From contig NC_013891.1 in assembly GCF_000027145.1 (NCBI RefSeq), positions 1,922,001 through 1,986,000 on the forward strand: DNA of 64,000 nt, read 5' to 3'. The DNA comes from Listeria seeligeri serovar 1/2b str. SLCC3954 (GTDB taxonomy: Bacteria; Bacillota; Bacilli; Lactobacillales; Listeriaceae). Both the position numbers and the translations under genes were made by a program. The notes under the pieces were generated by a model, which worked only from the letters and a program-made list of their open reading frames with translations, was not told the origin of the DNA and made no database searches. Positions 1-8,131 of this stretch are shown here, one piece after another. Every line of letters starts with the position of its first letter. Position 1 is the first letter of the stretch.

Positions 1-431
1 TCCACAAATTTGCGTTTCATTTCCAGAATTCTAGTCAAAAACGGTTCAAATGCAGCAAAATCATTTTGTTCCCGCGCGGTTGTCCAAGCTGTTTCCGCTT
101 GAGCTACAAGTTTTGTATACTCAGCATATTCTTTACTTGGAATTTTTTTGTTTAAGTCATAATTTTTTTGACTCTCTTCTAAAGTTTTGCGAGTAATTTC
201 TGGTAGATTTTCTTTATTTAGATTCAGTCCAGCAATAAATGCAGCCATTTCTTCTGATGTTTGCATATTGAAAATCTCTTCTGAAAGAACGCCAATAACA
301 TCTGAACGGCCTTCCATCCCTTTTGCAGGCGCTCCTGTTCGCAGGTCCCAGTATACTAATGCCAACGCTTCTTCCAGCGCCTCCATTTTTTTAATATATG
401 CTAAAAATTCCTCTTCTAATGTTTCTACCAA
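1..431 (-). CDS. Carboxypeptidase Taq (M32 family metallopeptidase), N-terminal part
   Basis: Only the first 143 codons are in the window; the gene runs off the left edge. The start is a TTG preceded by GGAGG about nine bases upstream. The N-terminal pattern, with an acidic helix, a YWD-x-x-T-x-x-P-x-K-G-x-x-x-R stretch near residue 30 and a long alpha-helical remainder, is typical of thermostable M32 zinc carboxypeptidases, which remove C-terminal amino acids from peptides in the cytoplasm. The catalytic HExxH lies in the missing part, so activity cannot be judged. It follows the rlmL-type methyltransferase by 16 bases and is probably cotranscribed with it. The family call is fairly safe because this neighbour order is also known in Listeria. 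Confidence 0.8.
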   Translation of the reverse strand, partial: MVETLEEEFLAYIKKMEALEEALALVYWDLRTGAPAKGMEGRSDVIGVLSEEIFNMQTSEEMAAFIAGLNLNKENLPEITRKTLEESQKNYDLNKKIPSKEYAEYTKLVAQAETAWTTAREQNDFAAFEPFLTRILEMKRKFV

Positions 432-447
432 ATTAAACTCCTCCGTT

Positions 448-1596
448 TCAGTCTTCTTTTTTCACGCGTGGTTTTCTTGGTCCCCAATATTGATATAAAT
501 CTGTCCGCAAATAACCGTTGTATAATTTCCGTTTCTTCGTCGCTTTTTTGCCATAAACTTCTTCAAATAATTCATAAGAAGTGAGCACATAAACAGACCA
601 AGTAGGCATTCTTTTGTAGACAATACCCATTTCACGGTAAAGTTGGCGCACTGCTTCTTCGTCTTCTAAACGTTCACCATACGGCGGATTCGCAACTACA
701 ACACCATATTCATCTTCGGTTTGAAAATCAGCTACTTGAAGTTGTCTAAAGGAAATCAAGTCACCAAGACCTGCTTCAACCGCATTTTGTTTGGCAATTT
801 CGATTAGACGAGCATCAATATCGCCACCGATAATATTGAGTGGTTGATCATAATTCGCCAAGTCTTCCGCTTCTTGCCTTGCATCATCCCAAATTTGCTT
901 CGGCATCCAGTCCCATGATTCCGATACAAATTCACGGTTAAAACCAGGTGCAATATTTTGACCAATTAAAGCTGCTTCAATCGGAATCGTTCCAGAACCA
1001 CAAACAGGATCATAAAAAGGTCTATCAGGATGCCAGCTTGTAAGTAAAACAAGTGCTGCTGCCATCGTTTCTTTAATTGGTGCACTACCTTGCGCTAAAC
1101 GATAGCCACGTTTATGTAATCCCGGGCCACTCGTATCAATTGTTAATGTAACTTCATCTTTTAAAATCGAAACTTCTAACTTAAAAAGTGCTCCCGTTTC
1201 CATTAAACGACCAGACCGGCGATATTTTTCACTCACGCGGTTAACAATCGCTTTTTTTACGATAGCTTGGCAGTCCGGAACACTATAAAGCGTTGACTTA
1301 ACTGATTTACCAGCAACTGGAAACTGTGCGTCAAGTGGCAAATAATCTTCCCAAGGTAAAGCTTTTGTTTTTTCAAATAGCTCATCAAAGGTTGTCGCAT
1401 TAAATACGCCAACAACAATTTTCACACGATCTGCAACACGAAGCCATAAGTTTGCTCTAGCAATTGCGGTTAAATCTCCTTCAAAATAAACTTTCCCATT
1501 TTCTACTTTCGGTTCATAACCTAGTCGTGCCACTTCTTTCCCAACAATTGCTTCTAAACCAGAAGCCGCGGTTGCCACCAACTGAAATGTTTTCAT
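448..1596 (-). CDS. rlmL: 23S rRNA guanine-N2 methyltransferase (RlmL/YpsC type)
   Basis: A 382-residue protein with an N-terminal THUMP RNA-binding region (about residues 45-155) and a C-terminal SAM-dependent methyltransferase domain. The SAM motif DPVCGSGT lies near residue 195 and the catalytic NPPYGERL (N-P-P-Y type, used for exocyclic amino groups) near residue 303. Family members methylate N2 of a guanine in 23S rRNA. The length matches the short Firmicute YpsC form, which lacks the second RlmK domain of the E. coli fusion protein. The start ATG has AAAGGATGG a few bases upstream. It lies directly downstream of the RNase P RNA gene, as in Bacillus. The exact rRNA position is inferred from the family. 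Confidence 0.9.
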   Translation of the reverse strand: MKTFQLVATAASGLEAIVGKEVARLGYEPKVENGKVYFEGDLTAIARANLWLRVADRVKIVVGVFNATTFDELFEKTKALPWEDYLPLDAQFPVAGKSVKSTLYSVPDCQAIVKKAIVNRVSEKYRRSGRLMETGALFKLEVSILKDEVTLTIDTSGPGLHKRGYRLAQGSAPIKETMAAALVLLTSWHPDRPFYDPVCGSGTIPIEAALIGQNIAPGFNREFVSESWDWMPKQIWDDARQEAEDLANYDQPLNIIGGDIDARLIEIAKQNAVEAGLGDLISFRQLQVADFQTEDEYGVVVANPPYGERLEDEEAVRQLYREMGIVYKRMPTWSVYVLTSYELFEEVYGKKATKKRKLYNGYLRTDLYQYWGPRKPRVKKED

Positions 1597-1739
1597 AGTG
1601 TCCCATCCTTTAATTAAATTTCTAATGAAAAAAGCTGTCTTAAAAGGAGGAGTCGATTGTTTTAATTAGGCATTCAACCAGGTCGAACACCACCTTAAAA
1701 CTTGCGCTCCGGCCTTCTAAAACAGCCTTCAATGTTAAA

Positions 1740-2152
1740 TTCATCCTGCAAATAACGCTCTGTAAGCCATGTTCTGTTCTTTACTATATACAGGGTAATA
1801 GTAAAGAGATAACCATCTATCTGCGCGAAAATAAATTCGCACCTCGTCCCTCGTTCTTGATTCCTCGGGAAAAGTGCCCCTACCATAAGTTTGAGTTTCT
1901 CGCTCGTGGGGTTTACCTCGTTCCACTTCCGAGCATTTCTGCCGGAACTTCGTCACTGTGGCACCTTCAAGGTTATAAGACCATATCTAAAAGACTTAGG
2001 TCATTCACCTGCCGTCAAACCGGAAAACCGGAATGCCCTGGCTTATTGTTTGACCAGGCACGATCACTACGGGCATCACAGCACCGTGCGAGCATGGACT
2101 TTCCTCTGCTTCCCTAAGAAAACAGCGATTATCCGAACGTTATTCATTTTTT
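1740..2152 (-). ncRNA. rnpB: RNase P RNA, Bacillus (type B) class
   Basis: This is the catalytic RNA of ribonuclease P, which matures the 5' ends of tRNAs. On the minus strand the conserved blocks appear in order: AACGTTCGGATAATCGCTG at the 5' end, GAGGAAAGTCCATGCTCGCA (P4 region, about 2087-2106), GTGCCACAGTGACGAAGT, GTGGAACGAGGTAAACC, and the 3' closing block ACATGGCTTACAGAGCGTTA (about 1753-1772), which pairs with the 5' block. The location between gpsB and the rlmL-type gene is the same as in Bacillus. Both ends are estimates from the P1 helix; no clear T-tailed terminator was found after the 3' end. Confidence 0.93.
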
Positions 2153-2176
2153 CTTAACTTACTTATACTAGCATAC

Positions 2177-2518
2177 CTATTCGTTATCGTCCAGCTTATT
2201 TCCAAAAACATGTTTTTCTAAATTAGAAAGACGTTTTAGAATATCAAAGTTGGTTGTTCCAGCTGGCTGAGTCGCTGCTTGGAACGCAGGTGCTGGTTGT
2301 GCAGTTGTTCTTACTGGTGCATTGTCTAATTCTTGTACTAAACGAATATTTTCAGCTTGAAGCGCTTCGATTTCCTGTGTAAATGTACTGTAATCTTTAA
2401 TAACCATGTCTAAAAATTCATCGACATCTTCTGGATTATATCCGCGAAGCCCAGTTTTAAATTCTTTTTCCAAAATTTCTTTACCAGTTAAGTGATACTC
2501 AAATTGTTCCGAAGTCAT
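2177..2518 (-). CDS. gpsB: Cell cycle protein GpsB
   Basis: A 113-residue DivIVA-like cytosolic coiled-coil protein. The lipid- and partner-binding N-domain is recognisable from the GYNPEDVDEFLD motif around residues 26-37. An A/P/T/Q-rich linker follows, then a short C-terminal helix that forms the hexamer. GpsB shuttles class A penicillin-binding proteins between septum and side wall, and in Listeria it binds the N-terminus of PBP A1, whose gene lies 2 kb away here. The start ATG is preceded by GAGGTGGAG. It is transcribed alone, divergent from nothing nearby, just upstream of rnpB. Confidence 0.95.
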   Translation of the reverse strand: MTSEQFEYHLTGKEILEKEFKTGLRGYNPEDVDEFLDMVIKDYSTFTQEIEALQAENIRLVQELDNAPVRTTAQPAPAFQAATQPAGTTNFDILKRLSNLEKHVFGNKLDDNE

Positions 2519-2648
2519 ATAACTCCACCTCTATCTCTATTCTTACATATTTTTGTTCTAATAATATACTTACTCTTATTTTTCCAAATCTCACACCATT
2601 TGTCAATCTATACGGGTGTTTTTTGCAAAATTACTGTTTCCTTCTATA

Positions 2649-3197
2649 TTAAAAAGCTTGATTCATGTCATCAACGACATCTTGCAGGGCATAAAAATCA
2701 ATACACTCTAAATAGTAAGCAGACTGTTCTTTTGCGATTTTTGCCCGTTCATAAAAAAATTTCGGCGAGCCTTCTTTTTCTAAATCATATACAAGTAAGG
2801 CCCCGTCTGTATTATCAATAATAAAACTATCTTTTGCAGCAAATTGAGCTGGGTTTTCATACGGACGTTTCGTAATAAAAGCATGATAATCAGCCGCAGC
2901 GAGGATTTCTTCTGCCCATAATTGATTGGCTTCATTCCAGTTAGTACTTTGCTTTTCAAACGGCTCGAGGACAGCAAGTTTTAGCGCGTACCCTTCTGCT
3001 TTAAGTTCCGCCACTACTTCCCCCGCCCAAAGTTCAATTCCGAGTTGTCCGGAAATAATTACCCATTCTAAACCATCTTCCACGAGTGAAATGAGATGAC
3101 GCTTGATTGTTTCTTTAATGTAAATAGCTTCATCCGCATCCTTTTTAAAAATTCCTAATTCAAAATTTTTATATCCCGTTACTGCGATGGATTTCAC
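2649..3197 (-). CDS. ypsA: YpsA family protein (SLOG/Rossmann-like, unknown ligand)
   Basis: A 182-residue protein with a Rossmann-like SLOG fold: an early YKNFELG segment, a central glycine motif VIISGQLGIELWA, and a C-terminal strand carrying DNTDGALLVYD. SLOG proteins bind nucleotides or nucleotide-derived ligands. The Bacillus homologue affects cell division and oxidative stress responses, but no reaction is known. The GTG start overlaps the yppE stop codon by four bases (ATGTGA), which indicates translational coupling. The function is therefore a family assignment, not a biochemical one. Confidence 0.85.
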   Translation of the reverse strand: MKSIAVTGYKNFELGIFKKDADEAIYIKETIKRHLISLVEDGLEWVIISGQLGIELWAGEVVAELKAEGYALKLAVLEPFEKQSTNWNEANQLWAEEILAAADYHAFITKRPYENPAQFAAKDSFIIDNTDGALLVYDLEKEGSPKFFYERAKIAKEQSAYYLECIDFYALQDVVDDMNQAF

Positions 3198-3571
3198 ATC
3201 AATTCCTCTTTTCTTTTTAAGAAATCTCTTACTCTAGTTAGTGTATACTTAGTGGATTCATAGTGATCAAGAAAGTGCTTATAAAAAGACTTTCCATTAA
3301 ATGCACTAACTGCTGTCATTTGAATATTATCGGATGCTTGTCTGAGTTGAAGTTCCCCTAGATACGGTGGGCGTTCTTTGTTTACCCAAGGAATGGCTAA
3401 CTCTAAAAAATCATCCGCTAGCTGTTTTGCTTCATCGACAAATGGTTTCATATCTTTATAAAAATCAAACGGTTTAGCTTCTTCACGGTTACTTAAATAA
3501 AGTTCCCAGTTTTTTTCATTTTGAAGAAGTAATTTTTCCGTGCGTTCCAAAAGTTCCATGCTATCACTCAT
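3194..3571 (-). CDS. yppE: YppE family protein (DUF1798)
   Basis: A 125-residue, highly charged, all-helical protein with no signal peptide or membrane segment. Length and sequence match the DUF1798/YppE family of Firmicutes, which has a four-helix-bundle fold and no known activity. It is the first gene of a yppE-ypsA pair, divergent from recU, so it is probably expressed from the 3572-3805 intergenic region. Confidence 0.8.
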   Translation of the reverse strand: MSDSMELLERTEKLLLQNEKNWELYLSNREEAKPFDFYKDMKPFVDEAKQLADDFLELAIPWVNKERPPYLGELQLRQASDNIQMTAVSAFNGKSFYKHFLDHYESTKYTLTRVRDFLKRKEELM

Positions 3572-3660
3572 TTCTTAACAATTTCACTCCCTTCCAGAAT
3601 AGCACAGGAAGGAAAATCTTGCCTAAAATTAGATTATTAGCGATAATGTGGTAAAATAGA

Positions 3661-3674
3661 CGAAGGTACGTTCT
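3661..3674. promoter_or_regulatory. LexA-box-like sequence upstream of recU
   Basis: CGAAGGTACGTTCT matches the Gram-positive SOS box pattern CGAAC-N4-GTTCG with one mismatch in the left half-site and one in the last base. It lies in the yppE/recU divergent region, about 80 bp before the recU promoter -10. LexA control of recU would fit its recombination role, but the match is imperfect and the distance is long. Confidence 0.3.
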
Positions 3675-3722
3675 ATTTTTAGGGCAATTTTTTGCTTAAA
3701 TGAGCTATTCTGCATTTAATTG

Positions 3723-3766
3723 AGACTATCATTTTCATTTTTATTTGTTATAATAGATGATAGTCT
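3723..3766 (+). promoter_or_regulatory. recU promoter (extended -10) inside a perfect inverted repeat
   Basis: A consensus extended -10, TGtTATAAT, sits at 3746-3754 and needs no strong -35. It is bracketed by two perfectly complementary 10-base arms, AGACTATCAT at 3723-3732 and ATGATAGTCT at 3757-3766. An operator overlapping the promoter is the simplest reading. No regulator family could be assigned; the arms resemble neither a good Fur box nor a PerR box. Confidence 0.55.
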
Positions 3767-3805
3767 AAAATTCAGAATAGAAATTTTCTGATAGAGGTGA
3801 AAAAA

Positions 3806-4410
3806 ATGGCTATTGGCTACCCTAACGGCAAGAAATTCGCAACGAGTAATGAGAGTATTCCGCAAAAAAACGGAAAACAAATGTTACTTACGGCAAACGT
3901 GGTATGTCTTTAGAAGATGACTTAAATGATACAATCGCTTATTATTTAGCGCAAAACATGGCTGTCATCCATAAAAAACCTACCCCTGTCCAAATTGTCA
4001 GTGTGGACTACCCAAAAAGAAGTAGCGCAAAAATTAAGGAAGCCTACTTCAAAACGCCATCCACAACAGATTACAACGGTGTATACAAAGGAAAGTATAT
4101 TGATTTCGAAGCAAAAGAAACGCAAAATACTACCTCTTTTCCACTAAGTAATTTTCATGATCACCAAATGACACATATGGCGAGTGTTTTAAAACAAGAT
4201 GGCATCGTTTTTGTCATCATTGCCTTCCAAAAGCTCGGAGAAACTCACTTCATCCCATTTGAAAAGTTTTATCCGTTCTGGCAACGTATGCAAAGTGGCG
4301 GAAGAAAATCCGTTACTCTAGCAGAAATACAAGATGTATCAGACCAAATTCCTTATGGTCTAAATCCAAGGCTTGACTTTTTGAAAACAATCGAGAAAAT
4401 ATACTTCTAG
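3806..4410 (+). pseudogene. recU: Holliday junction resolvase RecU, interrupted by a 1-nt frameshift
   Basis: RecU cleaves Holliday junctions during recombination and chromosome segregation. An ATG at 3806, with GAGGTG upstream, opens MAIGYPNGKK, the family N-terminus. That frame then stops at 3899-3910 region because the A-run at 3864-3870 holds seven A's. With eight A's the frame joins directly to the downstream part ([13 protein letters not shown] onward) and gives a normal 201-residue protein. The rest is intact and carries the nuclease core: [20 protein letters not shown] (about residues 85-105) and the FHDHQ motif. As written, only a 168-residue form starting at the internal ATG 3904 could be made, without a good ribosome-binding site and without the flexible N-terminal tail that in Bacillus is tied to RecA modulation. 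It sits 30 bp before the PBP gene. Confidence 0.85.
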
Positions 4411-4440
4411 TCAACCCTTTTTAAAGGAGAGAGATTTTTA

Positions 4441-6924
4441 ATGGCAGATAAACCGCAGACAAGATCTCAGTATCGCAACAAACAAAACGGAAATTCTAAA
4501 AAGAATTCGCCTAAACGAGGAAAACGTGTTGCAGCAAATATTTTCAAAACTATTTTCTTCGCAGGGCTATTTTTAGCTTTCTTTGGTGTTGCGGCTGGTG
4601 CGACTATCTTTTACGATTACGCCAAAGATGCACCAAAACTGACCGACTCCAAGCTACGCGATCCACTTTCATCCAAGATACTTGATAAGGATGGGAAGGT
4701 TTTCGCAGAAGTTGGAACCGAACGGCGGGAATATATTGAATACAAAGACATACCGGATACACTGAAAGACGCAATTTTAACAACTGAAGATGCACGTTTT
4801 TATGAACATGACGGGATTGACCCAATTCGACTAGGCGGCGCAGTTATTGCCAACTTCAAAGACGGATTTGGCTCAGAAGGCGCAAGTACCCTTTCCCAAC
4901 AAATCATCAAAATGTCCTATCTAGATTACACGAATAAAACGTTAGCAAGAAAAGCACAAGAAGCATGGTTGGCACTTCAATTAGAAGAAAAATACAGCAA
5001 AGATGAAATTCTAGAAATCTATGTCAATAAAGTTTATATGTCTGACCGTGTTCACGGCATGCAAACTGCTTCCGAACATTATTTTGGCAAAGATGTAAAC
5101 GATATTACACTAGCGCAAACAGCCCTTCTTGCTGGTATGCCACAAAGTCCAAATAACTATAATCCTTACGACCACCCAGAAGCAGCCAAAAAACGTCGTG
5201 ATCAAGTTTTGACTAACATGTACAATCACGACAAAATCACCAAAGAAGAAATGCAAGCAGCTCAAAAAACACCAATAAATACAGGTCTTCGTTCCCAAAA
5301 AGATCGCGAAGATAAAATTTATAAATACGATGCTTATGTAACACAAGTTTTAAGCGAAATTCCTAAAGAATATGATGTGTATCGTGATGGCTTAACAATT
5401 TATACAGCTCTTGATCGTGATGCCCAAGAATATACCGAAAAAATGCTTAATACAAACGAAATCGTTAACTTTACTGATAATGAAATGCAAGCTGGTATTG
5501 TTCTCCAAGATACCAAAACCGGACGTGTTCAAGCAATTGGTGGCGGACGAAATCAAACAGTTACTCGTGGTTATAACTATGCTACTCAAGTAAAACGTTC
5601 GGTCGGTTCTACCATGAAACCTATTGCCGATTATGGTCCAGCTTTTGAGTATTTAGACTGGTCAACTGCACACATTTTAGAAGACGAACCTTATACCTAT
5701 TCTGGCGGAACACCTATTAATAACTGGGATCACGCTTACAAAGGTCCAATTTCTGTTCGTCAGGCACTTTATCAATCAAGAAATATTCCAGCACTAAAAA
5801 CATTACAAGCTGTTGGACTAGACAAGTCAGAGGAATTTGTTAATAAACTCGGAATCACTTATGAGGAAGGCGAAAACGTAGAATCAAACGCAATTGGAGC
5901 AAACAGTTCCAACCCAATGCAAATGGCTGGTGCTTATGCTGCATTCGGAAATAAAGGTATCTATAATAAGCCACATACAGTGACCAAAATCGTCCTATCA
6001 GATGGACAAACCGAAATAGATACAGAACCAAAAAGCACAGTAGCTATGAAAGAATCTACTGCTTACATGGTTTCTGATATTCTTAAAGATGTTCTATCTA
6101 TCGGTACAGGTACATCAGCAGCGGTTCCAGGTGTCCCTGCAGCTGGTAAAACAGGTACAACTAATATCCCACCAGAATTCACATCACAGTACTACTACCC
6201 TAGTGGAGCAGCTCGTGACTCATGGTTCGCAGGTTATACAACGAACTATTCTATCGCAGTATGGACTGGTTATGATGATAAGAAAAAATATGTTTCGGCA
6301 AGCGAACAAAAAATTGCCCAATACATGTTTAGTAAATTAATGGCACATGCTTCTGAAGGCAAAACAACAGCAGATTTCAAAATGCCAAGTAACCTTGTTT
6401 CTATTCCAATTCTAAAAGGTAGTAACCCAATCGCTCGTGCCGCATCTGGTACATCAAGCGACAAAGTAAGCTACGAATTATTCATCGCTGGCACCGCACC
6501 AACAAAAACTGCTTCTACTCCAGACGACGAGAAGAAGAAAAAAGAGGAAGCAGCAGCTAAGAAAAAAGCAGATGAAGATGCGAAGAAGCAATCAGAAGCT
6601 GATAAAAAGAAAAAAGATGAAGATGCCAAGAAGAAAGCAGAGGAAGAAGCTAAAGACAAAGATGTTTCTGCCCCAACTGGCTTAAAGGCAAGTTATGATG
6701 GCAATTCGAAGCAAATCAATGTTTCGTGGGCAGCAGTCGATGGTGCAACTTATGAAGTAACTGTGAATGGAACGACGACGACTGTCTCTTCCACTTCCGT
6801 TTCTGTAAGTGGTGGCAATCCAGGTGATACGATATCCATTAGTGTCATAGCCCAAAAAGATGGGAACAAGAGTCCTGCCGCATCGACCACTGTCAAAATA
6901 CCTGCCGAAGAATCATCAGAATAG
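4441..6924 (+). CDS. ponA: Class A penicillin-binding protein 1 (PBP A1) with C-terminal FN3 domain
   Basis: An 827-residue bifunctional peptidoglycan synthase. In order: a Lys/Arg-rich cytoplasmic tail (the GpsB-binding end), one membrane helix (about residues 35-58), a GT51 glycosyltransferase with the catalytic EDARFYEHDGI near residue 115, and a transpeptidase domain with STMK near 390, SRN near 445 and KTGTT near 569. After the transpeptidase come about 50 residues of almost pure K/E/A/D, then a fibronectin type III domain to the end. The SD AAAGGAGAG is well placed. Gene order recU-ponA is the standard Firmicute pair. The Listeria gene is also called pbpA or pbpA1. Confidence 0.96.
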   Translation: MADKPQTRSQYRNKQNGNSKKNSPKRGKRVAANIFKTIFFAGLFLAFFGVAAGATIFYDYAKDAPKLTDSKLRDPLSSKILDKDGKVFAEVGTERREYIEYKDIPDTLKDAILTTEDARFYEHDGIDPIRLGGAVIANFKDGFGSEGASTLSQQIIKMSYLDYTNKTLARKAQEAWLALQLEEKYSKDEILEIYVNKVYMSDRVHGMQTASEHYFGKDVNDITLAQTALLAGMPQSPNNYNPYDHPEAAKKRRDQVLTNMYNHDKITKEEMQAAQKTPINTGLRSQKDREDKIYKYDAYVTQVLSEIPKEYDVYRDGLTIYTALDRDAQEYTEKMLNTNEIVNFTDNEMQAGIVLQDTKTGRVQAIGGGRNQTVTRGYNYATQVKRSVGSTMKPIADYGPAFEYLDWSTAHILEDEPYTYSGGTPINNWDHAYKGPISVRQALYQSRNIPALKTLQAVGLDKSEEFVNKLGITYEEGENVESNAIGANSSNPMQMAGAYAAFGNKGIYNKPHTVTKIVLSDGQTEIDTEPKSTVAMKESTAYMVSDILKDVLSIGTGTSAAVPGVPAAGKTGTTNIPPEFTSQYYYPSGAARDSWFAGYTTNYSIAVWTGYDDKKKYVSASEQKIAQYMFSKLMAHASEGKTTADFKMPSNLVSIPILKGSNPIARAASGTSSDKVSYELFIAGTAPTKTASTPDDEKKKKEEAAAKKKADEDAKKQSEADKKKKDEDAKKKAEEEAKDKDVSAPTGLKASYDGNSKQINVSWAAVDGATYEVTVNGTTTTVSSTSVSVSGGNPGDTISISVIAQKDGNKSPAASTTVKIPAEESSE

Positions 6925-6927
6925 CAC

Positions 6928-6983
6928 AAAAAAGTCTGAGTCAAAAGGGATTTGAATAATCCCTAATTGACTCAGACTTTTTC
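6928..6983 (+). terminator. Rho-independent terminator after ponA
   Basis: The arms AAAAGTCTGAGTCAA and TTGACTCAGACTTTTT form a perfect long stem, with a second internal AGGGAT/ATCCCT stem, followed by T-rich DNA. The flanking A-run and T-run make it usable in both directions, so it may also insulate against the convergent lysR transcript. Confidence 0.9.
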
Positions 6984-7042
6984 TTTATGTGATTAAAGGC
7001 TTATTTTTCGCTACTAAATAGGATTTTGCCATTGATCTTGCT

Positions 7043-7906
7043 TTAGTTTTTAAAAACAGGTTTACTTTTTTCAATCAACCACTTTTCTGCACTTGAAATA
7101 GTATGATCTTTATGATAAATAAACATTTGTCGGAGTTCCGAATACTTATCGGGTAAAGTTTCATAGACCTGAATATTATATTTTACTGCGATACTTTCTG
7201 GAATTATTCCAATCCCTAGTTCATTTTTGCAAATATCAAAAAGTGTTTCAACAATATTAATTTCCGAGATAGAAGTATTTTGGATATTTAAATCATTTAT
7301 CAAGCTGGTGAGCGCTCTATAAGAATAACATTGCTTACTAAAAACGTATAAGCGCTCTTCCGTTAATATTTTTTGCAGTGGTATTCCTTTTGTTTTACCA
7401 ATGAAAACTAATTTATCACGCGACAGCATCTCAGATATGATTTGCTTGTCTTGAAATAAATTTTCCTTTTCCAGTTCAGCCACATAAGCAATCGTTAGTT
7501 CTCTATTAACTATTTTATGTATTAATTCATTGGTAGTTGCACTGGCGATTGATAATTTTTTATTTGGAAACTGTGAATAGAAGTCTTTAATAATAGTATT
7601 AAATTGCATAGGAAAAGTGGACTGGGGAATACCAATCAAAATGCTTTCTTCTTTGTTACTGATAATAGCAGTGGTTTCCTCCCAGAGCAAAATCATCTTT
7701 TTGAATTGTTGATAGAGTTTCTTCCCATTTTGAGTTAGTTCAACGCCATTAGAGTGTCGAAAGAAGAGTTGGGTATCAAACTGTTTTTCTATATTTTTTA
7801 TTTTATTAGACATATTAGATTGTAAATGCTGTAATTCACTTGCAGCAGCAGAAATACTTTTAAGTTCCGCAACTTTATTAAAAGCCCTCATATTCTCAAT
7901 ATCCAT
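7043..7906 (-). CDS. LysR-family transcriptional regulator
   Basis: A 287-residue protein with the N-terminal winged helix-turn-helix of LysR regulators (residues 1-60: MDIENMRAFNKVAE..., AAASELQHLQSNMSNKIKNI as recognition region, LFFRHSNGVELT wing) and a C-terminal effector-binding domain. The effector is not predictable. It is divergent from the nitroreductase gene, the classic arrangement in which a LysR protein controls its neighbour and itself. Codon use is more AT-rich than that of ponA and ypoC. Together with the bounding terminators and the broken synteny, this suggests the pair was acquired as a unit. Confidence 0.9.
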   Translation of the reverse strand: MDIENMRAFNKVAELKSISAAASELQHLQSNMSNKIKNIEKQFDTQLFFRHSNGVELTQNGKKLYQQFKKMILLWEETTAIISNKEESILIGIPQSTFPMQFNTIIKDFYSQFPNKKLSIASATTNELIHKIVNRELTIAYVAELEKENLFQDKQIISEMLSRDKLVFIGKTKGIPLQKILTEERLYVFSKQCYSYRALTSLINDLNIQNTSISEINIVETLFDICKNELGIGIIPESIAVKYNIQVYETLPDKYSELRQMFIYHKDHTISSAEKWLIEKSKPVFKN

Positions 7907-8131
7907 AACCTACTCCTTTTGATATCAAAATTAATGATACCTATATATGATTTATGCATTTCAAATGATATTAAAAATAGATTATACTTTACTTACCATT
8001 TAAATTCAAGAAATCTAGTAAGTACAAAAATCAAGATATACCTAAAATTCAGGAAAAATGTTTCTATACTAGTTTTACTAAGTGGTGGAAGTGAATTTAA
8101 TTATTTTATTGATACAATTGGAGGAGAAATT
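7907..8131. promoter_or_regulatory. Divergent control region between lysR and nitroreductase
   Basis: This is 225 bp of about 27% GC DNA. It is open in the nitroreductase frame by chance, with no start or SD for a longer protein, and translates to low-complexity residues. It holds several AT-rich dyads, including ATTTATGCATTTC near 7951-7962 and TGATATCA at 7919-7925, that could be LysR T-N11-A sites, plus a possible -10 TATACT near 8065-8070. None is strong enough to name as the operator. Confidence 0.5.

Noticed and set aside
1695-2157. Protein-coding ORFs of 60-88 codons over rnpB on both strands
   Set aside because: They lie inside the conserved RNase P RNA and have no SD or family resemblance.
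6530-6660. Independent small ORFs in the A/G-rich strand of the ponA stalk
   Set aside because: They are shadows of the repetitive Lys/Glu codons on the opposite strand, with no SD.
7919-8131. N-terminal extension of the nitroreductase by 71 codons
   Set aside because: No SD at 7919, AT-rich low-complexity residues, and a clear SD plus FMN-binding start at 8132.
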